A stretch of 64,000 nt of DNA from Acidobacteriota bacterium (GCA_016213675.1 JACQZW010000081.1:1-64000), one strand, 5' to 3'. Shown: positions 37,121-48,529, counted from the first letter of the stretch. Numbers and translations are program-made. The notes: a model not told the origin generated them from the sequence alone.

Positions 37121-38128
37121 CTACTTTCCTGGACCTTCCGTGACGTCCCCTGTCCCCCGTCCCCGGTCCCCTCGTCCCTCCACCACGGGCGTGGGCGGGG
37201 TACGACCGTCGAGGATCGCGAGGCAGTTGTCCACGGCGAGGTCGGCCATCGCGCACCGCGTCTCCCAGGTGGCCGAGCCGAGGTGGGGCAGCAGCACGAC
37301 GTCGGGGCGCTCCAGCAGGGCGGGGTGGACGGCCGGCTCGCGTTGGTAGACGTCGAGGCCCGCGCCGCCCAGGTGCCCCTCGGCGAGCACCTCCGCGAGC
37401 CCGGCCTCGTCGAGCACCTCGCCCCTGCTGGTGTTGACGACGAACGCGCCGCGTGGCAGCAGGCGCAGCCGCCGTGCGTCGACGAGGTGGTGCGTCTCGG
37501 CGGTCAGCGGGGTGTGCAGGCTCAGGACGTCGGCTCGCGGCAGCAGATCGTCGAGCCGCGGGACGAACTCGGCGTCGCGGCCGCCGTCCGGGACCGGCGA
37601 TCGGTCGGTGTACGCGACCCGCATGCCGGACGCCAACGCCCGGCGGGCGACCGCCCGGCCGATCCGTCCCATGCCGACGATGCCCAGGGTCTTGCCCTGC
37701 ACGCCGGTGCCCAGCATGAAATCGGGTCGCCAGCCGGCGAAGGCGCCGCGCCGCATCACGGCGTCCCCCTCGACGAACCGCCGGGTGACGGCGAGGACGA
37801 GCCCCCAGGCGACGTCGGCCGTCGCCTCCGTGAGCACGTCCGGCGTGTTGGTCACCCACACCCCCGCCGCGCGTGCCGCGTCGAGGTCGATGTTGTTGAC
37901 CCCGACGCCGACGTTGGCCACCACGCGGAGCCCGCGGCAGGCCGCGAAGACACCCGCGTCGACCTGGTTCGACACCAGCGGGACGAGGGCCTCCGCGCCG
38001 GCCACGAAGTCGGCCAGCGCCGCACCGCCCACCGAGGCGCCGTCCGGGTGGACGCGGACATCGTGTCGCGCCGAGAGCCTCGCGATCCCACCGCCCGGGA
38101 TCGGGTACGTCACCGCCACCTGCGCCAA
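37121..38128 (-). CDS. D-isomer-specific 2-hydroxyacid dehydrogenase (glyoxylate/hydroxypyruvate reductase type)
   Basis: A 335-residue NAD(P)-dependent reductase. The nucleotide-binding motif GIVGMGRIGRAVA, the catalytic Arg in VNTSRGEVLDE, Glu in GLDVYQREP and His in LLPHLGSAT are all intact. The family reduces glyoxylate, hydroxypyruvate or related 2-oxoacids; the neighbouring malate synthase makes a glyoxylate link plausible. I chose the TTG at 38128 because GGAGGGGG lies eight bases ahead and the product begins AQVAVTYPIPGG like homologues; an ATG at 38152 is the alternative. The last 20 residues come from a GTCCCC repeat (37141-37180) and are not family sequence. Confidence 0.85.
   Translation of the reverse strand: MAQVAVTYPIPGGGIARLSARHDVRVHPDGASVGGAALADFVAGAEALVPLVSNQVDAGVFAACRGLRVVANVGVGVNNIDLDAARAAGVWVTNTPDVLTEATADVAWGLVLAVTRRFVEGDAVMRRGAFAGWRPDFMLGTGVQGKTLGIVGMGRIGRAVARRALASGMRVAYTDRSPVPDGGRDAEFVPRLDDLLPRADVLSLHTPLTAETHHLVDARRLRLLPRGAFVVNTSRGEVLDEAGLAEVLAEGHLGGAGLDVYQREPAVHPALLERPDVVLLPHLGSATWETRCAMADLAVDNCLAILDGRTPPTPVVEGRGDRGRGTGDVTEGPGK
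37141..37180. repeat. GTCCCC-type quasi-tandem repeat encoding a gene tail
   Basis: Near-tandem GTCCCC/GTCCC units fill this stretch and lie in frame in the 3' end of the 2-hydroxyacid dehydrogenase, giving its GRGDRGRGTGD tail. Comparable stretches lie at 3020, 14085 and 47722. Confidence 0.5.
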
Positions 38129-38351
38129 GACCCACCCCCTCCCGCCGTGCATCGCCCTCGGGTGCCGCGACGCGGCTAGAATGGTCCGGAGAATGGTAGC
38201 AATCTCCGCGACTTGAACGACCGCAGGCCGGCGCCGCGGCGGAATAGGTTCGGCGCGGGCCCAGTTGACTCGCGGTGACCGTCGCCCTGACCGATCGCGC
38301 CGCGGCTCCCCCCGGCCGAGTTCAGAGCGCCCGAGCACCAGGGAGGCAGGC

Positions 38352-39932
<1,581 letters not shown>

Positions 39933-39982
39933 CCTCCGAGCCGACGATCCTCGGACGTCGCGTTCCGGACCGGCTTGGTGAC

Positions 39983-40005
39983 GGCCGCCCACGGGCGGCC
40001 GCTAC
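39983..40005. repeat. GTAGCGGCCGCC palindromic repeat, copy 1
   Basis: GGCCGCCC and GGGCGGCC form a near-perfect palindrome ending in GCTAC. The CTA (40002-40004) is the stop codon of the minus-strand HEAT-fusion gene. The same sequence recurs at 48044-48067, with a variant at 47987-48011. Confidence 0.65.
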
Positions 40006-42494
40006 TCTTCGTGCTCCTTTGGGGCGGGGTCGGGGAGCTGCCACCCTTCGATGGCGGCGAGGATGCGCGCGAGGTCCTCCTCGAGACTGCCCGAGGACGG
40101 GGTTTCGGCGATGCGACCCAGCTCGCTGCCGCCGGCGGCCACGACGATCGTCGGGACCAGCTCGATCGTGCCGAACGGCCAGGCGGCGGGGTCGATCGCC
40201 TTGGAGCGGTCGATCGCGGTCAGCCGCGGCGCCTCGAACGGCGAGTCCGCTCCGAGCGCCGCCAGGATCTTCTCCAGGCGGGGGCCCTGCTCGCGGGAGT
40301 CGCCGCACCAGGTCCCCATCGCGACGTGCAGCTCGTAGCGGAGACGCGCCGTCCGGAGGTACGCGAGCCACTCGTCCTTCGGCACGTACGCCTCGCGCTC
40401 GTCCCGCCAGTGAGGGATCTCCCGGTCGAGCCGGCCGGCTTCGACGGCCCCGTACCAGACGGGGACGTAAACCGGGAGCGGCCCTTCTCCGGGCCGGACG
40501 CGGATGATCCGGTCACCGACGCGGAGGCGCTCGGCGACGTCGAGCCCGTTGACCACCGTGCCGATCACCGGGTAGCGGCCAGTCAGGTGCGGCTGCGCCG
40601 TCAGGGTGACGAAGAACTGCGAGCCGGCGGTGTCCGGGCCCGAGTGGGCGAGCCCGACGGCGCCCGCCTCGTAGGGCGAGAGCGACAGCTCGTCGCGCAG
40701 CGTGAACCCCGGGCCGCCCCAGCCGTCGCCGCGCGGGTCGCCTCCCTGGGTCACGAAGTCGGGCACCACCCGGTGGAACGTCAGGCCGTCGAAGAACTTC
40801 TTCTCCGCCAACTCGCTCACGCGGAAGCAGGTCAACGGCGCGTGGACGGTGTCCAGCCTGAGCTGGATCGTGCCGCGCCAGGTGACGACCTCGAGCCAGC
40901 GCTCGCGGGCCGCCCACGCGACCACGCCACGGTAGAACTCGAGATCCTTGCCGGTGGCCACCTCGGGGAGCGGGCTCCGCACGCCGTGGCGGGCGAGCGC
41001 GGCCCACGCCGACCGCGCCACCACCGGGTCCTTGCTCACCTTGAGCCCATGCAGGGTGCGGGCGACCGCTGGCGAGAGGGTCTTCCCGGCCGACAGTGCA
41101 TCGATGAGCGCCACGGCGGCGTCCGGGACCGCCGCCCCGCCCTCCCTGTCCAGCGCCTCGGCGAGCGCCTGCGGGGCGAGGGCGGCGCCAGGGACACCGT
41201 TCCCGGCGGCGCGACCGAGCGCCTCGACGGCGGCGGCCCGGACCGCGGGATCCCCATCGCCGAGCCGCCCCTTGAGGACGTCGGCGACCGCGGCGTCCGC
41301 CGATTCGCCGAGCCTCTCGACCGCTGCGAGCCGCACGGCGGCGCTCGGGTCGGCGAGGAGCGCGACGAGCCGCGAAACGCCGCCGGGCAGCAGCGCAACC
41401 GCCCGCACGCCGGCCACTCGAGTCTCGTCGCTGTCCCCGCCGAGCCGGCTCTCGACGAGCGCGCCCGCCTCGGGCGCGCCCGAGCGGGCCAGCGCCTCGA
41501 GCGCCTCGCCGCTCACCCAGCGCTCGCCGGCGCCGACCACGGCGAGGAGGTCCTCGCGGCAGCAGCGCGCGGCCCCCGCCAGGCGCACCGCGGCCACACG
41601 GCGGTGGACCGTGCGGGGGTCGGCGTCACGGAGCAACGGCGCGAGCACCGCGTCCAGCGACGGCGGGCCAGGATCGTTCCTCCGCGCCTCGGTCAGCGGC
41701 GCGAGGGCGAGCAGGGCGGCGATGCGCACGCGCTCGTCGGCGTCCCGGATCCCGGCGAGGCCCGCGTCCCAGCCTTCGGCGAACGCCCCGCGCCTGATCC
41801 CGTCGAGGGCGACGAGGCGCACCGTCGGCTCGGCATCCCGCGTCGCGCGCACCAGTCCCTGGGCCGCGTCCTTGTTGCCGGACCGGCTTAGCGACCAGGC
41901 CGCCGCGAGCCGCACCCGCGGCTCGCCGTCCGCGAGCGCGGCCGTCGCGACCGCGGCCCATCGTGCGCCCTTCGTCCGCCACAGCTCCTGGAGGATCGCC
42001 CCCTTGACGCCCGGATCGGGTTCGTCGCGGAGGCGGCGGAGCAGCACGTCCTCGCTGGCGGCGAGGCCCGAGGCACCGAGCCCCCACGCCGCCGCCGCGC
42101 GGACCTGGGCGACCGGGTCGTCGAGGAGCCGCCGGAGGAGGGCTTCGATCTTCTTGAGCGCCTTGGCGTCGTCCACGCCGGGAGCCCGGCCGAGGAGTCG
42201 TCCGGCGCCCTCGGCCGCCGCCGCGCGCACCGCCGGGTCGCGGTCCGTGCCGAGGCGGGCGAGCAGGAGGGCCGCGCGGGGGTCCGCAGTGGCCGCCACG
42301 GCGCGGACGGTGCGGGCCCGGACAACGGGGCTCTCATGGGCGGCGAGCGCGTCGAGTGCCGGAGCGTCGAGTCGCCGCGCATCCTCGAGCGCGAGCAGCC
42401 GCGCCACTGCGTCGTCGGGGTTGGCCGGCGTCTGGGCGGCCGCGAGCGTCGCGGCCGCGGCGACGATCAGCAGGGCAACGTGGGTCGGCCTCAT
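40002..42494 (-). CDS. Exported HEAT-repeat / cyclophilin / thioredoxin-like fusion protein
   Basis: An 830-residue protein with a signal peptide (ALLIVAAAATLAAA). Residues about 30-500 are HEAT/PBS-lyase-type helical repeats, with recurring DPAVRAAAAEALGR words. Residues 534-663 are a cyclophilin-type peptidyl-prolyl isomerase with the FHRVVPDFVTQGGDP catalytic segment and GSQFFVTL. Residues about 720-830 are thioredoxin-like, with a CxxS motif (TWCGDS, Cys near 730) and a cis-proline region LVPTIVV. All three suggest a periplasmic folding or scaffold role. The start overlaps the zinc-ribbon gene by ATGA, and the stop codon is supplied by a palindromic repeat. Confidence 0.8.
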   Translation of the reverse strand: MRPTHVALLIVAAAATLAAAQTPANPDDAVARLLALEDARRLDAPALDALAAHESPVVRARTVRAVAATADPRAALLLARLGTDRDPAVRAAAAEGAGRLLGRAPGVDDAKALKKIEALLRRLLDDPVAQVRAAAAWGLGASGLAASEDVLLRRLRDEPDPGVKGAILQELWRTKGARWAAVATAALADGEPRVRLAAAWSLSRSGNKDAAQGLVRATRDAEPTVRLVALDGIRRGAFAEGWDAGLAGIRDADERVRIAALLALAPLTEARRNDPGPPSLDAVLAPLLRDADPRTVHRRVAAVRLAGAARCCREDLLAVVGAGERWVSGEALEALARSGAPEAGALVESRLGGDSDETRVAGVRAVALLPGGVSRLVALLADPSAAVRLAAVERLGESADAAVADVLKGRLGDGDPAVRAAAVEALGRAAGNGVPGAALAPQALAEALDREGGAAVPDAAVALIDALSAGKTLSPAVARTLHGLKVSKDPVVARSAWAALARHGVRSPLPEVATGKDLEFYRGVVAWAARERWLEVVTWRGTIQLRLDTVHAPLTCFRVSELAEKKFFDGLTFHRVVPDFVTQGGDPRGDGWGGPGFTLRDELSLSPYEAGAVGLAHSGPDTAGSQFFVTLTAQPHLTGRYPVIGTVVNGLDVAERLRVGDRIIRVRPGEGPLPVYVPVWYGAVEAGRLDREIPHWRDEREAYVPKDEWLAYLRTARLRYELHVAMGTWCGDSREQGPRLEKILAALGADSPFEAPRLTAIDRSKAIDPAAWPFGTIELVPTIVVAAGGSELGRIAETPSSGSLEEDLARILAAIEGWQLPDPAPKEHEE

Positions 42495-42652
42495 CCCTTG
42501 CGCTCCTTCTCCCGCTCGTCGGCCATCGCCTTGTTGAAGCAGGCGTAGCAGATCGGTCCCTTGTCGGTGTCCATCTTCTTGTGCTCGAGGAGCGGACCGA
42601 GGTCGCGGCCACAGGAGAAGCAGTGCCGGCCGTCCGCGATCGGCAGTCTCAT
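42491..42652 (-). CDS. Small zinc-ribbon protein
   Basis: A 53-residue protein, too short for most gene callers. It has two cysteine pairs, CFSC near residue 11 and CYAC near residue 35, spaced as a treble-clef or ribbon zinc site, then a charged C-terminus (ADEREKERKG). GGGAGG lies seven bases before the ATG. It is 19 bases after the phosphoesterase and overlaps the next gene by four bases, so it is certainly translated with the operon. Function unknown. Confidence 0.7.
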   Translation of the reverse strand: MRLPIADGRHCFSCGRDLGPLLEHKKMDTDKGPICYACFNKAMADEREKERKG

Positions 42653-42671
42653 CGCGTGCCTCCCGGGCGCG

Positions 42672-43430
42672 TCACGCGCCGTGGATCAGGCGGTCGCCGA
42701 GGATCGGCGGCAGCCCGGCGGCGAGGATACGCCGCCTCGAGGACTCGACGTCGTAGGGTACCCGGTACAGCGTGAACCGCCCGACGGCTGAGTCGTACAT
42801 GCCGTAGGCCGCCCGCGGGTCGCGGTCGCGGGGCTGACCCACCGAGCCTGGGTTGATCATGTAGCGCCTCGAGGGGTCGAGGTCGATGACCACCCGGCTG
42901 CCGCGCAGCAGCACGCCGACGATGCTCTCGCGGCCGCCGGCGGCGTGGTACTCGAACATGCACGGGATGTGCGAGTGGCCGAAGAACGTCACGCGGGCGG
43001 AGGAGGCCGAGAACGCCTCCTTGGCCTCGACCTCGGTGAACAGGTACTCGTCCTCGTCGATCGGCGAGCCGTGGCAGATGGCCAGGCCCTCCTCGACGTC
43101 CCGCGGCCCGATCGGGACGCCCTCGAGGAAGCGCCGGTTCGGCTGGGTGAGCATCTGCTCGCTCCAGGCCGCCGCCCGGCGGGCGTGGGAGTTGAAGAAC
43201 ACCGCGCCCTGGCCGGGGTCCAGCACGACCCGGTCGTGGTTCCCCCGCACCGCGATCATCGTGCCGCCGAGGTCGCGCATCCTCTCGACCACCTGGTTGG
43301 GCGCGGCTCCGTAGCCGACCGCGTCGCCGAGGAAGAGCACGGCGTCGCGCCGCTTCCTGGCCGCATGGGCCAGCACGGCGCGGAGCGCCTCGAGGTTGCC
43401 GTGGATGTCCGACAGGACCAGGTATTTCAA
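42672..43430 (-). CDS. Calcineurin-like metallophosphoesterase
   Basis: A 252-residue cytoplasmic phosphoesterase of the YfcE/MJ0936 type. The metal ligands are in LSDIHGNLEAL, FLGDAVGYG, VRGNHDRVV, ICHGSP and FFGHSHIPCMF. Substrate is unknown; relatives hydrolyse phosphodiesters or protein phosphoserine. The start is a TTG at 43430 overlapping the aroK stop by four bases (TTGA), with GGGGGAG upstream, so translation is coupled. Confidence 0.85.
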   Translation of the reverse strand: MKYLVLSDIHGNLEALRAVLAHAARKRRDAVLFLGDAVGYGAAPNQVVERMRDLGGTMIAVRGNHDRVVLDPGQGAVFFNSHARRAAAWSEQMLTQPNRRFLEGVPIGPRDVEEGLAICHGSPIDEDEYLFTEVEAKEAFSASSARVTFFGHSHIPCMFEYHAAGGRESIVGVLLRGSRVVIDLDPSRRYMINPGSVGQPRDRDPRAAYGMYDSAVGRFTLYRVPYDVESSRRRILAAGLPPILGDRLIHGA

Positions 43431-43930
43431 CCGAGCTCCCCCAGCAACAACGCGATGCGTCCTGCGATCGCTTCCGGGTCCTCGCTCTCTTGCGGCCGCA
43501 CGTGGAAATTCGCCTGACGGTAGTGCTGCAGGCGGCTTCTGTACAGATCATACGCGTTTTCGGGCGTGGAGAACAACGGTCGGTCCTCGCGCTTCCCGGG
43601 TAGCCGGCGCAGCACCTCCTGCCACGGCGGGTCGAGGAAGATCGAGACGCCGAGGTGCGCGATGAGCACCCGGTTGGCCTCGACGGTGAACGTCCCGCCG
43701 CCGGTCGCCACCACGGCGTCCTCGAACCGCCCGCACGCCTCGAGCTGGCGGGATTCCTCGGCCCGGAACGCGCCCTCGCCGAGGCGCCGGAAGATCTCCG
43801 GGACCGTCATCGAGAGGCCGGCCGCGATGCGCTCGTCGAGGTCCACGAAGAGCGCACCGGTCCGCTGCGCCAACGCGCGGCCCGTCGTGCTCTTGCCTGC
43901 GCCCATGAAGCCGATGAGGAAGACCCGCAT
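43427..43930 (-). CDS. aroK: Shikimate kinase
   Basis: A 167-residue kinase that phosphorylates shikimate in aromatic amino-acid synthesis. It has the P-loop LIGFMGAGKSTTGRALA, the substrate motif FVDLDERI, FRAEES, and the VATGGGTF segment with the conserved Gly-Gly-Gly. aroK is usually next to pilQ in bacteria with type IV pili; here the two are about 8 kb apart, with the acc and lipoprotein genes between. Confidence 0.94.
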   Translation of the reverse strand: MRVFLIGFMGAGKSTTGRALAQRTGALFVDLDERIAAGLSMTVPEIFRRLGEGAFRAEESRQLEACGRFEDAVVATGGGTFTVEANRVLIAHLGVSIFLDPPWQEVLRRLPGKREDRPLFSTPENAYDLYRSRLQHYRQANFHVRPQESEDPEAIAGRIALLLGELG

Positions 43931-43947
43931 CTCGGGCTCCCGGCGCT

Positions 43948-45285
<1,338 letters not shown>

Positions 45286-45289
45286 TGGA

Positions 45290-45358
45290 TGCGGGGGGCC
45301 GGTCGCCCCCCTCCCTCGCCTCCGCGACCTTGCCCCCCGGGCCCCCCTCGCGTCGCCG
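45290..45358. repeat. GC-rich dispersed repeat, copy 2, between accB and accC
   Basis: On the minus strand this reads with GCGAGGGGGGCCCGGGGGG, TCGCGGAGGC and GGGGGGCGACCGGCCCCCCGC. It aligns to 27765-27827 over about 65 bases. Next to it lies a hairpin CCGGC-TTT-GCCGG (45353-45367). It widens the accB-accC gap to 163 bases, unusual for this pair. Confidence 0.6.
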
Positions 45359-45448
45359 GCAAAGCCGGACGACGCTCGGCACTCGCCCCCTCCCAACCCG
45401 GAGAGGTATGGGGCCTGCGAATGGGTTCCGTCATCGGTCGCCCGGCGC

Positions 45449-45940
<492 letters not shown>

Positions 45941-45956
45941 CACGTGTCCTAGCCCT

Positions 45957-46310
45957 CTAGACGAACTCTTGGCGGAGCCGGGCAGCCGCCAGGCGGCTGG
46001 CGAAGCGGGCCTTGCCAGTGTTGCCGTTTCGCTCGACCACGGTCATCAGGAAGTACTCCTCGGTGATGGTAGTGACCAAGACCAGCCGTTTGTTCCCGGC
46101 CACGGCGAGCTGTTCGAGCTCGCCGAGTTGCAGCTCGCGGTTGGCGGAGGCGATGTCCCGCAGGAACGTCGAGTACTCCGCGATGATGTCCTCGATCTCG
46201 CGCGGGTTGCGGCCCCAGCTCTCGACCGGGATTCCGTCGCGGTCGGCAATCGCCGTCGCGACCACACCGTCGCACCCACGCACGGTGGCGACCACCTCGC
46301 CGAAGTTCAT
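45957..46310 (-). CDS. Roadblock/LC7 domain protein
   Basis: A 117-residue single-domain protein of the Roadblock/LC7 fold, the family of MglB-type GTPase regulators. [19 protein letters not shown] and [17 protein letters not shown] are the characteristic strands. In gliding and pilus systems such proteins act on a Ras-like GTPase; no MglA-type GTPase is in the window. It overlaps the upstream TPR gene by ATGA and precedes accB by 16 bases, so the three are co-translated. Confidence 0.8.
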   Translation of the reverse strand: MNFGEVVATVRGCDGVVATAIADRDGIPVESWGRNPREIEDIIAEYSTFLRDIASANRELQLGELEQLAVAGNKRLVLVTTITEEYFLMTVVERNGNTGKARFASRLAAARLRQEFV

Positions 46311-47677
46311 GCCTGTGCCCGATCCCGGCCCAGTGTAAGGCACGCGAGGAAGCGCTGCAACGCCGCGATCTTACGCTCGCGCACCGACAGCGGGGGCAGC
46401 GGCTCGTCCAGCGGCTCGAGCATATCGCGGACCAGCTCGAGCAGGTCCGCCGCCTCCTGGTTGTCGGGGTCCGCCCGCTTGAGCCGCTCGAGCACCTCGA
46501 CCGCCTTCGGCAACTGCTGCTGCTGGATGTACAGCCGGGCCAGCGTCATGGTCGCCGGCGGTTGGGCCGCGGCCGCCTCCGGGTGGGCCTCGGGCACCTC
46601 GACTGCGACAGGCTGGTGCCATGGCGCGGGCGCGGCATCGGGAGGCTCGACCGGTAGCTCCGTCACCACGGCGGGCGTGACGGCCTCGCCGGCGAACGGC
46701 GGCTCGACGATCGCCTCGGGCTCGGGCGCCTCCGCCGGAGCGGCGACGACCGCCGCGGGCTCGAAGGCCTCCCCGACCGTCTCGGGCGGCGCAACCTCGG
46801 CCGGCACGAGGGCCGGGAGCTCGGCCGCCTGCTCGACCGCGAACGGCTCCGCAGGCCCCGGGGCCGGAGCGGGCTCGGCGAGCGGCGGACCGAAGCCGAA
46901 CACGTCGTCGAGCCCGGCGGCCAGGCTGACGCCGTGGTCGGTGAACTCGAACGGGTCGGCGGAGGGCGGTCCGAGGGGCGTCTCGACGACGAACGGCTCC
47001 GGCGGTGCGACCGCGACGGGCTCGGCTGCCGGCTCCGGCCAGGCCGGCGCACCGGCCGGCAGGGCCTGCACCGCGACGACGGGCTCCGCGACCGGCTCGG
47101 GCGGTACCTCGGCGATGGCATAGGACTCGACGGCGAAGGCGTCGGGGACCGGTTCGGGTTGCGCGGGGGCCGTCGGCGGCATCTCAGCCTCGAGGACCGG
47201 GAGGGGTGCCGCGACCGCCGCCAGCGGGGCGGCCGCAGGCGGCTCGACGAGGGCTCGGGGCGGGCCGACCGGGGGTGCCGTCTCCGAGGCCAGGGCGTCA
47301 ACCGAGGCCTGCAGGAGGTCGTCGCCCGGCACCAGGTCGAGCGCGTGCTGCATGGCGTCGAGCGCGGCCAGGCGCTGCCCCTGCATGAGCCTCGCTTCGC
47401 CGAGCAGTCGCCACGACACGGGGTTCGACACGTCGAGGTCGAGCGCCTTCCTGAGCACGTCGGCGGCCAGCTCCACCTCACCGGTCTCGATGCGGGCCCG
47501 CCCGAGGGCGACCCACGCCGCGACGTAGCGCGGGTGGTGGACCAGGCCGGCGGTCAGGACGGAGGCCGCCTCGCCGGCGCGACCGTCGCGGCGCAGTAGC
47601 TCACCCAACTGGTAGAACTGCCGCGACGTGGGGTTCGCCGCCAACTCCCGCTGCAGCTCGACGATACGATCGGCCAT
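46307..47677 (-). CDS. TPR protein with a long Pro/Ala/Glu linker
   Basis: A 456-residue cytoplasmic protein. Residues 1-125 are about three tetratricopeptide repeats (FYQLGELLRRDGRAGEAASV, then WVALGRARIETGEVELAADV). A 230-residue acidic, proline- and alanine-rich linker follows, then a last TPR-like pair near residues 375-425 (MTLARLYIQQQQLPKAVEVL). No signal peptide is seen. Coupling to the roadblock gene suggests a scaffold for it. The ATG at 47677 lacks a ribosome site; TACAAT lies 10 bases upstream, so the message may be nearly leaderless. It is first in the eight-gene operon down to 40002. Confidence 0.75.
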   Translation of the reverse strand: MADRIVELQRELAANPTSRQFYQLGELLRRDGRAGEAASVLTAGLVHHPRYVAAWVALGRARIETGEVELAADVLRKALDLDVSNPVSWRLLGEARLMQGQRLAALDAMQHALDLVPGDDLLQASVDALASETAPPVGPPRALVEPPAAAPLAAVAAPLPVLEAEMPPTAPAQPEPVPDAFAVESYAIAEVPPEPVAEPVVAVQALPAGAPAWPEPAAEPVAVAPPEPFVVETPLGPPSADPFEFTDHGVSLAAGLDDVFGFGPPLAEPAPAPGPAEPFAVEQAAELPALVPAEVAPPETVGEAFEPAAVVAAPAEAPEPEAIVEPPFAGEAVTPAVVTELPVEPPDAAPAPWHQPVAVEVPEAHPEAAAAQPPATMTLARLYIQQQQLPKAVEVLERLKRADPDNQEAADLLELVRDMLEPLDEPLPPLSVRERKIAALQRFLACLTLGRDRAQA

Positions 47678-47687
47678 GTCGAAACTG

Positions 47688-47693
47688 ATTGTA
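47688..47693 (-). promoter_or_regulatory. -10 element of the TPR-roadblock-acc operon
   Basis: TACAAT on the minus strand, 10 bases before the ATG, with a weak TTCGGC at the -35 distance. There is no ribosome site between it and the start. Confidence 0.5.
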
Positions 47694-47756
47694 GCCTAGA
47701 CAGCCGTCCCGCCGAAACTGCGTGGTCCGTGTCCCGTGGCCCGTGGTGCCGGCAAC

Positions 47757-47826
47757 GCTTCTGTGGAGCGCGCCCCCCGGGCGTGCTCACGGGAAGACGA
47801 GCACGCGCGGGAGCGCGTGCTCCACA
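47757..47826. repeat. Long imperfect hairpin repeat, copy 2
   Basis: Nearly identical to 852-919 over about 70 bases, with the same CTGTGGAGCGCG and CGCGTGCTCCACAG ends and the inner GGGCGTGCTC/GAGCACG arm. The copies differ at a handful of positions, mostly single bases. Confidence 0.75.
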
Positions 47827-47986
47827 GCAGAACTCTCATGCCGGCTCTTCCTCAGTGGCAGAGCTGTTGGGGCCGGAGCTCCGCCGCCAACGTCTTCGGA
47901 CGCGCGGTCACGCTTCGTGTCGTCGCGCTCGATCAACAGCGCGCGCAGGAGCGCGCGCCCCACCAGCCCTGCGGCATCCGTCTTCT

Positions 47987-48067
47987 GTAGCGGCCGGCCG
48001 CCGGCCGGCCGTCGTCGGACCTGCACGCGCAACGGTCACGAGACCGGCCGCCCACGGGCGGCCGCTA
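47987..48067. repeat. MITE-like inverted pair of GTAGCGGCCG elements
   Basis: GTAGCGGCCGGCCGCC at the left end and GGGCGGCCGCTAC at the right end are inverted copies of one motif, about 80 bases in all; each half is itself a palindrome. The right half is the same sequence as 39983-40005. No coding potential or transposase is seen. Confidence 0.55.
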
Positions 48068-48087
48068 CATGCCCTGCCGGGGACGAC

Positions 48088-48447
48088 TCACGCGTGCGTG
48101 CGCTGCTCGAGGCGCTCCAGCCGTCCGACGACGTCCGCCAGCGCACCCTCGAGGCGAGTCACGCGGCCTTCGAGCTCGGCGTAGGACAGCTTCAGCATCG
48201 CTCGCAGCTCGGTGAATTCATGACGAGTCTCCGCCCGGAATTCGCGAACGTCCACCTTGACGGCGTGCACTTCGTCGGCCAGGAGGACATGGCCCTCGGC
48301 GACCAGCCTGATCTGCGCCGTCAGACCCTCGGCGACCACGTCGAAGTGCCGCTTCGTCTCGGCCGTTGCCTGCTCGAAGTAGCTCTTCGTCTCCGCCGTC
48401 GCCGACTCGAAGTGCCGCTGGATCTCGTCCATCTCGTCGCGGGTCAT
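48088..48447 (-). CDS. Coiled-coil protein of unknown function
   Basis: A 119-residue helical protein with 11-residue internal repeats near the N-terminus (FESATAETKSY, FEQATAETKRH) and heptad-like patterns to the end (LEGRVTRLEGALADVVGRLE). It probably forms a coiled-coil oligomer. Similar short proteins are common in this type of genome; the role is unknown. GGAGG lies eight bases before the ATG but is part of a stable hairpin (48454-48473), so translation may be restrained. A possible -10 TACGAT lies upstream. Confidence 0.65.
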   Translation of the reverse strand: MTRDEMDEIQRHFESATAETKSYFEQATAETKRHFDVVAEGLTAQIRLVAEGHVLLADEVHAVKVDVREFRAETRHEFTELRAMLKLSYAELEGRVTRLEGALADVVGRLERLEQRTHA

Positions 48448-48453
48448 GCCGTC

Positions 48454-48473
48454 GCCTCCGCGGTACCGGAGGC
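48454..48473 (-). promoter_or_regulatory. Hairpin sequestering the ribosome site of the coiled-coil gene
   Basis: GCCTCCG and CGGAGGC (7 bp) enclose a 6-base loop; the GGAGG of the 3' arm is the ribosome site for the ATG at 48447. The structure would hide it unless melted or bound. Confidence 0.4.
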
Positions 48474-48499
48474 AGCATCGTAGCGCGACGCGGCGGGCA

Positions 48500-48529
48500 G
48501 AGAAAGGGCCGCGGGAGAACCCGCGGCCC
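48500..48529 (-). terminator. Terminator of the pil-lipoprotein operon
   Basis: On the minus strand a perfect 10-bp stem GGGCCGCGGG/CCCGCGGCCC (48529-48506) with a 4-base loop is followed by TTTCTCT. It ends the transcript 25 bases after the IPT/TIG gene. Confidence 0.8.

Larger units (their letters stand above)
47678..48087. other. Intergenic region with stacked repeats, no supported gene
   Basis: A 410-base gap between two minus-strand genes. It holds the TACAAT -10 element (47688-47693), a GTCCCGTGGCCCGTGG quasi-tandem stretch (47722-47750), the second copy of the long hairpin repeat (47757-47826), a GCGCGC-rich imperfect palindrome (47936-47965) and an inverted pair of GTAGCGGCCG elements (47987-48067). 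Short open frames here track the repeats and are not called. Confidence 0.6.
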
